In this document: piece after piece, positions 42,558 to 54,237 of the stretch
Layout of the letters: each line of letters opens with the position of its first letter
Numbering within the stretch: position 1 is the stretch's first letter
NCBI RefSeq assembly: GCF_002005225.1
Contig: NZ_CP019724.1
Location: 6,527,501-6,591,500 of the forward strand
Length of the DNA: 64,000 nt
Origin: Streptomyces pactum
GTDB lineage: Bacteria > Actinomycetota > Actinomycetes > Streptomycetales > Streptomycetaceae
Reading direction: 5' to 3'
Position numbers and translations under genes: made by a program
Notes under the pieces: generated by a model
What the model was told of the DNA's origin: nothing
What the model saw: the letters and a program-made list of their open reading frames with translations, nothing else
Databases searched by the model: none

Positions 42558-42568
42558 GGCACCCCCGC

Positions 42569-43300
42569 TCACAACTTGCCGCCCCGCCCGCCCTCGCGCC
42601 GCGCGGGCGCGATGAGCGTCGACAGATAGGGCAGCGGCGCACCGTCCAGCTCCGCCGCCGCCCGCACGGACTCCTCCGGTAGCCCCAGCGCCGACCCCCA
42701 CACGGCGTCGCCCAGCCGCCCGGTCTCCCGCAGCGCCTCGGCGACCTCGGCCGCCTGCCGGCCGAACTTGTAGGCGACGACCGTGCCCGGCCCGTTCAGC
42801 GCGTCCTTGAGCACGGCGGCCCCCGCGGTGACCGGCACCAGCGTCAGCGGCTCGGTGCCCTCGGTCAGCACGGCGCCCGACCGCGCCGCGAGGTCCTGCA
42901 TGGCGGTGATGCCCGGCACGGTCTCCACGGCGGTGCCCGGCACGAGTTCGCCGACGGTCTGCGCGAGATAGGTGAAGGTCGAGTACACGTTGGGATCGCC
43001 GATGGTGGCGAAGGCGACGTGGCCGTGGTCCCTCAGCAGCCCGGCCACCCGCTCCCCGGCCGCGTCCCAGGCCGCCTCGCGCCGGACCCGGTCGGTGCGC
43101 TCGTTCAACGCGAACACGACCCGTACGACCTTCTCGGCGCCCACGTAGTGCAGCACGGTCGCCTCGGCCCGCCCGCGCTCGCCCGTGTCCATGACGGGCA
43201 CGACGACGACCTCGGCGGCCCGCAGCGCGTTGACCCCCTTGACCGTCACCAGCTCGGGGTCTCCGGGCCCGACCCCCACCCCGGTCAGCCTGCTGCTCAT
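42569..43300 (-). CDS. cobI: Precorrin-2 C20-methyltransferase
   Basis: This 243-aa SAM methyltransferase begins with LTGVGVGPGDPELVTVKG and continues with FATIGDPNVYSTFTYLA and PGITAMQDLAA, matching CobI/CbiL. It adds the C20 methyl group before ring contraction. ATG 43300 overlaps the cobB stop (ATGA). It is the last gene of the riboswitch-led operon and converges with the ZIP gene, 12 nt away. Confidence 0.95.
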   Translation of the reverse strand: MSSRLTGVGVGPGDPELVTVKGVNALRAAEVVVVPVMDTGERGRAEATVLHYVGAEKVVRVVFALNERTDRVRREAAWDAAGERVAGLLRDHGHVAFATIGDPNVYSTFTYLAQTVGELVPGTAVETVPGITAMQDLAARSGAVLTEGTEPLTLVPVTAGAAVLKDALNGPGTVVAYKFGRQAAEVAEALRETGRLGDAVWGSALGLPEESVRAAAELDGAPLPYLSTLIAPARREGGRGGKL

Positions 43301-44676
43301 GACGTCCGGCACCTCTCCACGAACCGACGGGCGACACCGGGCTCGGACGCCCAGTGCGTGTGCAGATAGCTCGCGTGCACACCGCGCTCCACAAATCCCT
43401 CGACGCGCCGCTCGGGCGCCCGCATCCCCCACGCCGGCGCCGCCCCGGACCCCGGCTCCACGGCCGTCCGGTGGAACTCGTGCCCCCGCATCCGCGTCCC
43501 CGCGACGGCCAGCGCACTGTCGGACACGGCCACGGCGTCCCGGTAGCCCAGCGTCAGCCGCTCCGACATCCGCGCGGAGGCGTCCAGCACCCCGCACATG
43601 GGCAACCCGTCCAGCTCCCGGCACAGATACAGCAGCCCGGCACACTCGGCGGCGACGGGCGCCCCGCCGAGGGCCAGCTCGGAGACCGCCTTGCGCAGCG
43701 GCTCGTTGGCGGACAGCTCGCAGGCGTACACCTCGGGGAACCCGCCCCCGACGACGAGCCCCCGAGTGCCTTCCGGCAGCTCCTCGTCCCGCAACGGATC
43801 GAAGGTGACGACCTCTGCCCCGGCGGCGGCGAGCAGCTCGGAGTGCTCGGCGTAGGAGAACGTGAACGCGGCCCCACCGGCGACGGCGACGCGCGGCGGC
43901 GACTTCTCGACCGACCGGGTCGGGCGGTCGGCGGGCAGGGGCTCGGGGGTCCAGGGGGCCAAGCCACCCGGCAACGGCCCGGCAGCCCGCGCCAGCCCGG
44001 CCAACGCCTCCAGATCACACCCGCCGGAGACCTGCGCGGCCATCGCCGCGACGGCCTCCACCGCCTGCGCGCCCCGCTCGGCGACCGGCACCAGCCCCAG
44101 ATGCCGCGACGGCGTCTCGACCTGAGCGGCCCGCCGCAACACCCCCAGCACCGGCACCCCGGCCGACTCCAGCGCCTCCCGCAACAGCGCCTCGTGCCGA
44201 TCCGACCCCACCTTGTTGAGAATCACGCCCCCGACCCGCACCTGAGGGTCCCAGGACGCGAACCCGTGCACCAGCGCCGCCACCGACCGCGACTGCGACG
44301 AGGCGTCCACGACCAGCACCACCGGCGCCCGCAGCAGCTTCGCGACCTGCGCGGTGGACGCCAGCTCACCTTCCCCGGCGGCCCCGTCGTACAGCCCCAT
44401 CACGCCCTCGACGACCGCGATGTCACATCCGCGCGCCCCGTGCAGGAACAGCGGAGCCACCAGCTCCGCCCCGCACAGGTAGGCGTCCAGGTTCCGCCCC
44501 ACCCGCCCGGTGGCGAGCGCGTGGTACCCGGGGTCGATGTAGTCCGGCCCGACCTTGTGCGGCGACACGGCGAGTCCGCGCGCGGCGAGCGCGGCCATCA
44601 GCCCCGTGGCGACGGTGGTCTTGCCGCTGCCCGAGGAGGGCGCGGCGATGACCAGCCGGGGGACGGAGGAGGTCAC
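43297..44676 (-). CDS. cobB: Cobyrinate/hydrogenobyrinate a,c-diamide synthase
   Basis: This 459-aa glutamine amidotransferase has an N-terminal MinD-like ATPase with the P-loop APSSGSGKTTVA (about residues 10-21). The EGVMGLYDGAAG segment and a C-terminal class I amidotransferase with the nucleophilic Cys in AAECAGLLYL (about residue 340) follow. It amidates carboxylates a and c of the corrin ring. GTG 44676 overlaps the cobO stop (GTGA); an adjacent GTG at 44679 is equally placed. The His in HASYLHTHW completes the triad. Confidence 0.95.
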   Translation of the reverse strand: MTSSVPRLVIAAPSSGSGKTTVATGLMAALAARGLAVSPHKVGPDYIDPGYHALATGRVGRNLDAYLCGAELVAPLFLHGARGCDIAVVEGVMGLYDGAAGEGELASTAQVAKLLRAPVVLVVDASSQSRSVAALVHGFASWDPQVRVGGVILNKVGSDRHEALLREALESAGVPVLGVLRRAAQVETPSRHLGLVPVAERGAQAVEAVAAMAAQVSGGCDLEALAGLARAAGPLPGGLAPWTPEPLPADRPTRSVEKSPPRVAVAGGAAFTFSYAEHSELLAAAGAEVVTFDPLRDEELPEGTRGLVVGGGFPEVYACELSANEPLRKAVSELALGGAPVAAECAGLLYLCRELDGLPMCGVLDASARMSERLTLGYRDAVAVSDSALAVAGTRMRGHEFHRTAVEPGSGAAPAWGMRAPERRVEGFVERGVHASYLHTHWASEPGVARRFVERCRTS

Positions 44677-45272
44677 CACTCGATTCCCCTCTGCCCCTTC
44701 TGCCCCGCGTCCATCGGGTGCTTGACCTTGGACATGTCGGTCACCAGGTCGGCGAGGTCCACCAGCTTCTCCGGAGCGTTCCGCCCGGTGATCACGACGT
44801 GCTGGGTCCCGGGCCGGTCCCGCAGCACGGACACGACCTCGTCGGTGTCGACCCATCCCCAGTGCATCGGGTAGGCGAACTCGTCCAGCACGTAGAGCCT
44901 GTACGTCTCGGCGGCGAGGTCCCGCTTGACCTGCTCCCAGCCCTCCCGGGCCTTCTCCTCGTTGTCCATCTGCGCGTCGCGCTGGACCCAGGACCAGCCC
45001 TCGCCCATCTTGTGCCAGTCGACGGACCCGCCCTCGCCGCTGGCGCCCAGCACCCGCAGCGCGTTCTCCTCGCCGACCTTCCACTTGGCCGACTTGACGA
45101 ACTGGAACACCCCGATCGGCCAGCCCTGGTTCCAGGCCCGCAGCGCCAGCCCGAAGGCGGCGGTGGACTTGCCCTTGCCGATGCCCGTGTGCACCACGAC
45201 CAGCGGCCGGTTGCGTCGCTGACGCGTCGTCAGTCCGTCGTCCGGTACGACACTCGGCTTGCCCTGCGGCAT
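44673..45272 (-). CDS. cobO: Cob(I)yrinic acid a,c-diamide adenosyltransferase
   Basis: This 199-aa CobA/CobO-type enzyme adds the 5'-deoxyadenosyl group to reduced cobalt. It shows VVHTGIGKGKSTAAFGLALRA with the Walker-like P-loop, GVFQFVKSAKWK, and VLDEFAYPMHWGW. The ATG shares its A with the chlID stop codon (TAATG overlap). Confidence 0.96.
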   Translation of the reverse strand: MPQGKPSVVPDDGLTTRQRRNRPLVVVHTGIGKGKSTAAFGLALRAWNQGWPIGVFQFVKSAKWKVGEENALRVLGASGEGGSVDWHKMGEGWSWVQRDAQMDNEEKAREGWEQVKRDLAAETYRLYVLDEFAYPMHWGWVDTDEVVSVLRDRPGTQHVVITGRNAPEKLVDLADLVTDMSKVKHPMDAGQKGQRGIEW

Positions 45273-47296
45273 TACGCGGCCCTCCTGCTGCCCTGAACGT
45301 CCTTCACCAGACCGGCGATCGAGTCAGCCCGCAGCTCGTCCAGCGTCACCGCCGTACCGCCCAGCTCACCGGCGAGCTGCCCGGCCAGCCCCAGTCGCAC
45401 CGGTCCCGACTCGCAGTCCACGACCACGGACGCGGTGCCCTCGGCCGCGAACAGCCGCGCCGCACGCCCCGCGAGCGCCACCGGCTCGGGGCCCCCGGTG
45501 GCCCGCCCGTCCGTCACCACCACGACCAGCGCCCGCCGCGCCGGGTCCCGCAGCCGCTCCACCCGCAGCACCTCGTGCGCCTTCAGCAGCCCGGCCGCCA
45601 GCGGCGTCCGCCCGCCCGTCGGCAGCGACTCCAGCCGGACCGCCGCCGCGTCCACCGACGAGGTCGGCGGCAGCGCGACCTCGGCGGCCGAACCCCGGAA
45701 GGTCACCAGCCCCACCTTGTCCCGCCGCTGGTAGGCGTCCAGCAGCAGCGACAGCACGGCACCCTTCACGGCGCTCATCCGCTGCCGCGCCGCCATCGAC
45801 CCGGAGGCGTCCACGACGAACAGCACGAGGTTGCCCTCACGCCCCTCGCGGGTCGCCTGCCGCAGGTCGTCCCGGCGGACCACCAGACCGGGCCCCGAGC
45901 GGCCCCGCGCCCGCTGGTGCGGCGCCGCCGCCCGTACCGTCGCCGCCAGGTGCAGCTTGGTCAGCGCTCCCCGGGGCCGGCGGGCGCCGGTGGTCCGCCC
46001 GTGCTCGGTCCGCGCCCGCGAACGCCGCCCGGCGGCGCCCTCGCCGAGCCCGGGCACGCTCAGCACCTTGGTGCGGAACGGCTCGGCCGCCCGTGCGGGG
46101 GACTGCTCACCGGCACCGCCGGTGGGCTGGGGCTCCCCGCCCTCCCCGGCCTCGGGGCGCGCGGCGGCGTCCCCGTCGCCCTGCGGGGCGTCGTCGGGTT
46201 CCGGCTGCCCACCGGGGCCACCGGGGCCACCGGGACCGTCGGGACCCGGGTCCGGATCGTCGTCCCCGCCGCCGTCCCCGTCCTGCCCGCCGAACTCCTC
46301 CAGCGTCTCGTCGAGCTTGTCCTCGTCCAGCCCCGGCGCGTCGAACGGGTTGCGCCGCCGCCGGTGCGGCAGCGCCAGCAGCGCCGCCTGCCGCACGTCC
46401 TCCGCCAGTACGTCCGTCCGCCCGGCCCACGCCGCCAGCGCGGTCGCGGTCCGCGCCATCACGATGTCGGCCCGCATGCCGTCCACCTCGAAGGCGCTGC
46501 ATGTGGCAGCGATCTGCCGCAACGCCCCCTCGCCCAGCGACACAGACGGCAACAACTGCCGCGCCGCCACGATCCGCGCCCGTACGGCGGCCTCCTCGTC
46601 GGCCCAGCGCGCGGCGAAACCGGCCGGGTCGTCGTCGTACGCCAACCGGCGCCGTACGACCTCCACACGTTGGTCGGGTTCGCGCGAGGCGGCGACCTCC
46701 ACGGTCAGCCCGAAGCGGTCCAGGAGCTGCGGACGCAGCTCGCCCTCCTCCGGGTTCATGGTCCCGACCAGCAGGAACTTCGAGGCGTGCCGCACCGACA
46801 CACCCTCGCGCTCGACGTAGGAGGCGCCCATCGCGGCGGCGTCCAGCAGCAGGTCGACCAGGTGGTCGTGGAGCAGGTTGACCTCGTCGACGTACAGGAT
46901 CCCGCGGTGCGCGTCGGCCAGCAGGCCCGGCTCGAAGGCCTTCACGCCCTCCGCGAGTGCCCGCTCGATGTCGAGCGCGCCGACCAGCCGGTCCTCGGAG
47001 GCACCGACGGGCAGCTCCACCATCCGCGCGGGGCGGGAGGCGAAGGCCCCCGGCTCGTGCGGGCCGTCCGGGCAGCCGGGGTCGGGTGCGTCCGGGGCGC
47101 AGGAGAACCGGCACCCGGAGACGACGTCCACCTCCGGCAACAGCGCCGACAGCGCACGCACCGCCGTGGACTTGGCGGTGCCCTTCTCGCCGCGCACCAG
47201 CACACCGCCGACGGCCGGGCTCACCGCGTTCAGGAGCAGGGCCAGGCGGAGGTCGTCCTGTCCGACCAGGGCGGTGAAGGGATAGGGCGTGCTCAC
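45272..47296 (-). CDS. Chelatase subunit, fused ChlI-ChlD type (AAA+ and vWA domains)
   Basis: This 674-aa protein fuses the ATPase and vWA parts of magnesium/cobalt chelatases. The AAA+ domain is at 1-330 with Walker A GEKGTAKST, a Cys-rich loop (GCRFSCAPDAPDPGCP) and Walker B GILYVDEVNLL. A Pro/Gly/Asp-rich linker covers about 330-450, and a vWA domain (about 470-674) carries the MIDAS VVDASGSM. It powers metal insertion by CobN in place of CobS-CobT. GTG 47296 has AAGGAG 10 nt upstream. The 169-bp gap to cobN holds a CRISPR-like element. Confidence 0.93.
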   Translation of the reverse strand: MSTPYPFTALVGQDDLRLALLLNAVSPAVGGVLVRGEKGTAKSTAVRALSALLPEVDVVSGCRFSCAPDAPDPGCPDGPHEPGAFASRPARMVELPVGASEDRLVGALDIERALAEGVKAFEPGLLADAHRGILYVDEVNLLHDHLVDLLLDAAAMGASYVEREGVSVRHASKFLLVGTMNPEEGELRPQLLDRFGLTVEVAASREPDQRVEVVRRRLAYDDDPAGFAARWADEEAAVRARIVAARQLLPSVSLGEGALRQIAATCSAFEVDGMRADIVMARTATALAAWAGRTDVLAEDVRQAALLALPHRRRRNPFDAPGLDEDKLDETLEEFGGQDGDGGGDDDPDPGPDGPGGPGGPGGQPEPDDAPQGDGDAAARPEAGEGGEPQPTGGAGEQSPARAAEPFRTKVLSVPGLGEGAAGRRSRARTEHGRTTGARRPRGALTKLHLAATVRAAAPHQRARGRSGPGLVVRRDDLRQATREGREGNLVLFVVDASGSMAARQRMSAVKGAVLSLLLDAYQRRDKVGLVTFRGSAAEVALPPTSSVDAAAVRLESLPTGGRTPLAAGLLKAHEVLRVERLRDPARRALVVVVTDGRATGGPEPVALAGRAARLFAAEGTASVVVDCESGPVRLGLAGQLAGELGGTAVTLDELRADSIAGLVKDVQGSRRAA

Positions 47297-47370
47297 GCGA
47301 TGATCACTCCTTCGGGTAGCTCAGTCGAGAAACGCGCGCGACTCACATGTCGATCAGCGATGGTGAATGC

Positions 47371-47460
47371 CTGCTCCCCGCCGATGCGGGGATGGTCCGT
47401 CCCGTTTCTCCGGGTCCAAGACGTACTCGGTGTGCTTCCCGCACTCGCGGGGGTATCCAG
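47371..47460 (+). CRISPR. Two-repeat, type I-E-like CRISPR mini-array in the cob operon
   Basis: The first repeat (47371-47399) has the type I-E form: CTGCTCCCCGC, loop CGAT, GCGGGGATGGTCC. The second (47432-47460), GTGCTTCCCGC with a GCGGGGGTATCC arm, is degenerate. The start-to-start distance is exactly 61 bp, which equals a 29-nt repeat plus a 32-nt spacer (47400-47431). The better repeat is upstream in plus orientation and the degenerate one is downstream, as in real arrays. It sits in the 169-bp gap between cobN and chlID and is antisense to that transcript. No cas genes are in the window. Confidence 0.7.
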
Positions 47461-47465
47461 GGAGA

Positions 47466-51112
<3,647 letters not shown>

Positions 51113-51116
<4 letters not shown>

Positions 51117-52621
51117 GCGGGCGCTCCCGGTGGAATGAAGGGCAGTCCTTGTGGCGCGCCGGACTCGATGAGCCGCCACAGCGCGTCCGTGTCCGCGTGG
51201 TGTTCGATCAGGTCGCCGAGCCGGTCGAGCTGCTCCTCGCGCAGCGCGGCGAACGAGGTGTCGGGGGCCGGAACGAAGCGGCGGCCCGCGGCGGCGGCCA
51301 CCTCGCGCAGGAACGCCCGCCGGAAGCCGTCCGACTCCAGGGAACCGTGCCAGTGCGTGCCCCAGGTCCGTCCGACCCGGCAGCCGTCCAGGAACGCCTC
51401 CCCACCGGTCACTTCGGCGATCCCGTGATGGATCTCGTACCCCTCGACGCGCTCGCCGAGGGCCTCGCCCACCGGCCGGGTGAGGGTCTTCTCGGGGGCG
51501 AACCGCACCCGCACGGGGAGCAGCCCGAGCCCGTCGACGTGCCCGGCGCGGGACTCGACCTCGTCCTCGATGTGCTCGCCGAGGAGCTGGAACCCGCCGC
51601 AGACGCCGAGTACGGGCCTGCCGTCGGCGGCCCTGCGCGCGAGGGCGTCCGCGAGCCCGCGCTCCCGCAGCCACTGAAGCGCCCGGACCGTCCCGCGCGT
51701 CCCCGGCACGATGACGAGATCGGCGTCGGCGAGCTCCTCCGGCCGGTCCACGAAACGCACCACGACCCCGGGTTCGGCGGCCAGCGCGTCCACGTCCGTG
51801 AAGTTGGACATCAACGGGACGGCGCAGACGGCGACCCGCAGCACCTCCGCACCGACCGGCGGCGCCACCACCGACTCCCGCACCGTCCCCCTGAGCGAGA
51901 CCCGCAGCCCGTCCTCCTCGTCGATGCCGAGCCCGTGCCGGAACGGCAGGACACCGTACGTCCGCCGCCCGGTGAGCCCCTGGAGCATCTCCAGTCCGGG
52001 CTCCAGCAGCGACACGTCGCCCCGGAACTTGTTGACGAGGAACCCGGCGACCAGCGCCTGGTCCTGGGGCGACAGCAGCGCCACCGTGCCGAAGAAGGAG
52101 GCGAAGACGCCCCCGCGGTCGATGTCGCCGACGACGAGGACGGGGAGCCCGGCGCCCCGGGCGATCCCCATGTTCACGATGTCGGTCCGGCGCAGGTTGA
52201 TCTCGGCCGGACTGCCCGCCCCCTCACAGATCACCGCGTCATACGTGCCCCGCAGCTCGGCCAGGCAGTCCAGCACCGTGCCGAGCAACTGCCGCTGCCG
52301 CCCGCCGTGGTAGCCGCGGGCGCTCATCTCGCCGACCGGCTTGCCGAGCAGCACGACCTGGCTGCTGCGTTCACCGCCCGGCTTGAGCAGCACCGGGTTC
52401 ATCAGCGCGGTGGGCTCCACGCGGCACGCTTGCGCCTGCATGGCCTGCGCCCGCCCGATCTCGGCGCCCTCGCGGGTCACGAAGGAGTTCAGCGACATGT
52501 TCTGCGCCTTGAAGGGCGCGACCTTGACGCCCTGGCGCACCAGCCAGCGGCAGATCCCGGCGGTGACGACGCTCTTGCCGGCGTCGGAGGTGGTTCCGGC
52601 GACGAGAAGGCCACCGTTCAT
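51113..52621 (-). CDS. cobQ: Cobyric acid synthase
   Basis: This 502-aa glutamine-dependent amidotransferase amidates carboxylates b, d, e and g of the adenosylated ring. The MinD-like ATPase part has [14 protein letters not shown] near residue 8 and [13 protein letters not shown]. The GATase part has the nucleophilic Cys in VCGGFQLLG (about residue 345) and His in [14 protein letters not shown] 52621 overlaps the cobD stop (ATGA). Confidence 0.96.
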
Positions 52622-53583
52622 GACGTACGTCCCTTCCTGAGGGCCCCGCGTGCGAGCAGCCGAGCGCCCGCGCACACGCCGAGCGCCAGCCAGCCCACGC
52701 GCCGGGAGAGCCGGACGGCCCGGTCGATGTCGCCGGAAGCGGCCCGGACGGCGCGCCCCGCGGCCCCGTTGAGGACGGGGCGGTGCTCCACCCGCCCGCC
52801 GTAGGAGAGCGTCCCGCCGAGCCGTACGCCCAGGGCGCCCGCGAAGGACGCCTCCACGGGGCCGGCGTTGGGGCTCGGGTGCCGGACGGCGTCGGCGCGC
52901 CAGGCCCGTACGGCGCCGCGCGGATCGCCGCCGGCCACGGTGGCCAGGACGGCGGTCAGGCGGGCGCCCGGCCAGCCCGCGAGGTCGTCGAGCCGGGCCG
53001 AGGCCCAGCCGTACCGCCGGTACCTGGCGGACTTGTGGCCGACCATGGCGTCCAGGGTGTTCACGGCCCGGAAGCCGAGCAGCCCGGGCACTCCGCCGAC
53101 CGCGCCCCACACCAGGGCGCCCACCACCGCGTCCGAGGTGTTCTCGGCGACGGACTCCACGACGGCCCGGGCGATCCCGTCGGCGTCCAGTGCCTGCGGG
53201 TCCCGTCCGCACAGGTGCGGCAGCCGTGCGCGGGCCGCCTCGACGTCCCCGGCGTCCAGGGCCCGGCCGATGGCGAGGGCCTCGCGGGCGAGCGAGGTGC
53301 CGCCGACGACGGCCCAGGTGGCGGCGCCGGTCAGTGCGACGGAGGCGGCGGGGGAGCGGCGTACGGCGCGGGCGGCGGCGGTGCCCAGGGCGGCGGCGCC
53401 ACCGGCGCACACGGCGGTGTGCAGCGCACCCCGGCCCCGGTGGTCCCGCCACAGCACCCGTTCCACGGCACCGGCGGCACGGCCGAACGCGGCGACCGGG
53501 TGTCCGCGGCGCGGATCGCCGAGGAGGAGGTCACCGAGAAGGCCGGCGGCGGCACCGTACGCGAAGACGCGTTCGGCGCGCAC
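52618..53583 (-). CDS. cobD: Adenosylcobinamide-phosphate synthase (CbiB/CobD)
   Basis: This 321-aa membrane protein attaches the aminopropanol(-phosphate) arm to adenosylcobyric acid. Features are the [21 protein letters not shown] start, the [23 protein letters not shown] block, and [18 protein letters not shown]. About four to five membrane helices are visible. GTG 53583 has a poor ribosome site of its own. A small leader ORF ends 3 nt before it in the same frame, so translation may be coupled. It is first in the riboswitch-controlled operon. Confidence 0.94.
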   Translation of the reverse strand: MRAERVFAYGAAAGLLGDLLLGDPRRGHPVAAFGRAAGAVERVLWRDHRGRGALHTAVCAGGAAALGTAAARAVRRSPAASVALTGAATWAVVGGTSLAREALAIGRALDAGDVEAARARLPHLCGRDPQALDADGIARAVVESVAENTSDAVVGALVWGAVGGVPGLLGFRAVNTLDAMVGHKSARYRRYGWASARLDDLAGWPGARLTAVLATVAGGDPRGAVRAWRADAVRHPSPNAGPVEASFAGALGVRLGGTLSYGGRVEHRPVLNGAAGRAVRAASGDIDRAVRLSRRVGWLALGVCAGARLLARGALRKGRTS

Positions 53584-53586
53584 GGC

Positions 53587-53646
53587 TCAACCGGCCGCGG
53601 GGCGGGGGAGCGTGTCGCTGGTGTACCTGGAACGGCGGCCGCGCAT
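53587..53646 (-). CDS. Short leader ORF between riboswitch and cobD
   Basis: This is a 19-codon ORF (MRGRRSRYTSDTLPRPAAG) with a strong GAGGA 8 nt before its ATG, directly after the cobalamin aptamer. Its TGA is followed by one codon (GCC) and then the cobD GTG, in the same frame. The cobD start itself lacks a good ribosome site, so ribosomes finishing this ORF could reinitiate there. It would let the riboswitch control one ribosome site and pass the effect on. I do not know a homologue. Confidence 0.55.
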   Translation of the reverse strand: MRGRRSRYTSDTLPRPAAG

Positions 53647-53695
53647 GGCGATATGTCCTCACTCAGGGTTTCCGCGCCCTGGTTGGAAGAGACCG

Positions 53696-53820
53696 GCGGT
53701 GAGAGTTCCTGGCTCCCGGGGTCTGCACCCCGGTCACAGTGGCGGGACCGCGCCGGATTCGCACCGGGCTTCCTCTCCTGCCGCCGCATTGGCTCCGGCA
53801 GTCCACCACGGCCCGCGAAC
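53696..53820 (-). promoter_or_regulatory. Cobalamin (B12) riboswitch
   Basis: On the minus strand this region has the AdoCbl aptamer core: the B12-box GCCACTG (53737-53743) preceded by GGTGCGAATCCGG, and the 3' element GAGCCAGGAACTC (about 53703-53715). A GC stem around GACCGGGGTGCAGACCCCGG lies between. It is 50 to 170 nt upstream of the small leader ORF and cobD. Ligand binding normally represses these operons. Exact ends are approximate. Confidence 0.9.
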
Positions 53821-53909
53821 ACCCGTCAACCTGGCGTTGACCTGCAACGGGGGAGTGTGCGAAGGCCCACACGCGGGCGGTGTGCACCGGCGTGCGAAGA
53901 ACACGAGAA

Positions 53910-53954
53910 GAAGCGGGGCGCGGGACGGTCCGAGTCCGTCCCGCGCCCCGCTTC
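53910..53954 (-). terminator. 19-bp perfect hairpin terminating the pit transcript
   Basis: A perfect 19-bp stem (53910-53928 with 53936-53954; GAAGCGGGGCGCGGGACGG and its complement) over a 7-nt loop follows the small membrane protein gene by 27 nt. It is one of the strongest hairpins in the window and isolates the pit operon from the B12 riboswitch beyond it. Confidence 0.85.
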
Positions 53955-53981
53955 AGGGGAGCGCGTGGTGTGCGCGGTCGC

Positions 53982-54203
53982 TCAGGCGACGATCAGGTAG
54001 ATGCCGTACGCCACCGCCGCCGCGCAGGCAGCGAAGCAGGCGTACGCGCCGGTGACCGCGAGGGCCGCGGAGCCGCCCTGGGCGGTCGCCCGCTCCTGGC
54101 GGGAGAGTCCGACGATGCCGAGGGTGAACAGGCCCACCAGGGCCACGGTGGCCACGAGGCTGACCCCGAAGACGGAGCCGAGAGCTGCCCAGTCGATGCT
54201 CAT
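53982..54203 (-). CDS. Small two-helix membrane protein linked to Pit
   Basis: This 73-aa protein has two hydrophobic helices (about residues 12-32 and 46-70) joined by a basic/polar loop (SRQERATAQGG). It starts 34 nt after the pit gene on the same strand and shares its terminator. I know no function; a structural or regulatory partner of the phosphate transporter is an inference from position. GGAGG-like AAGGAAAGC precedes the ATG. Confidence 0.8.
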   Translation of the reverse strand: MSIDWAALGSVFGVSLVATVALVGLFTLGIVGLSRQERATAQGGSAALAVTGAYACFAACAAAVAYGIYLIVA

Positions 54204-54237
54204 GGAGGTTCGCTTTCCTTCGTACCGCGGCGCGGGA

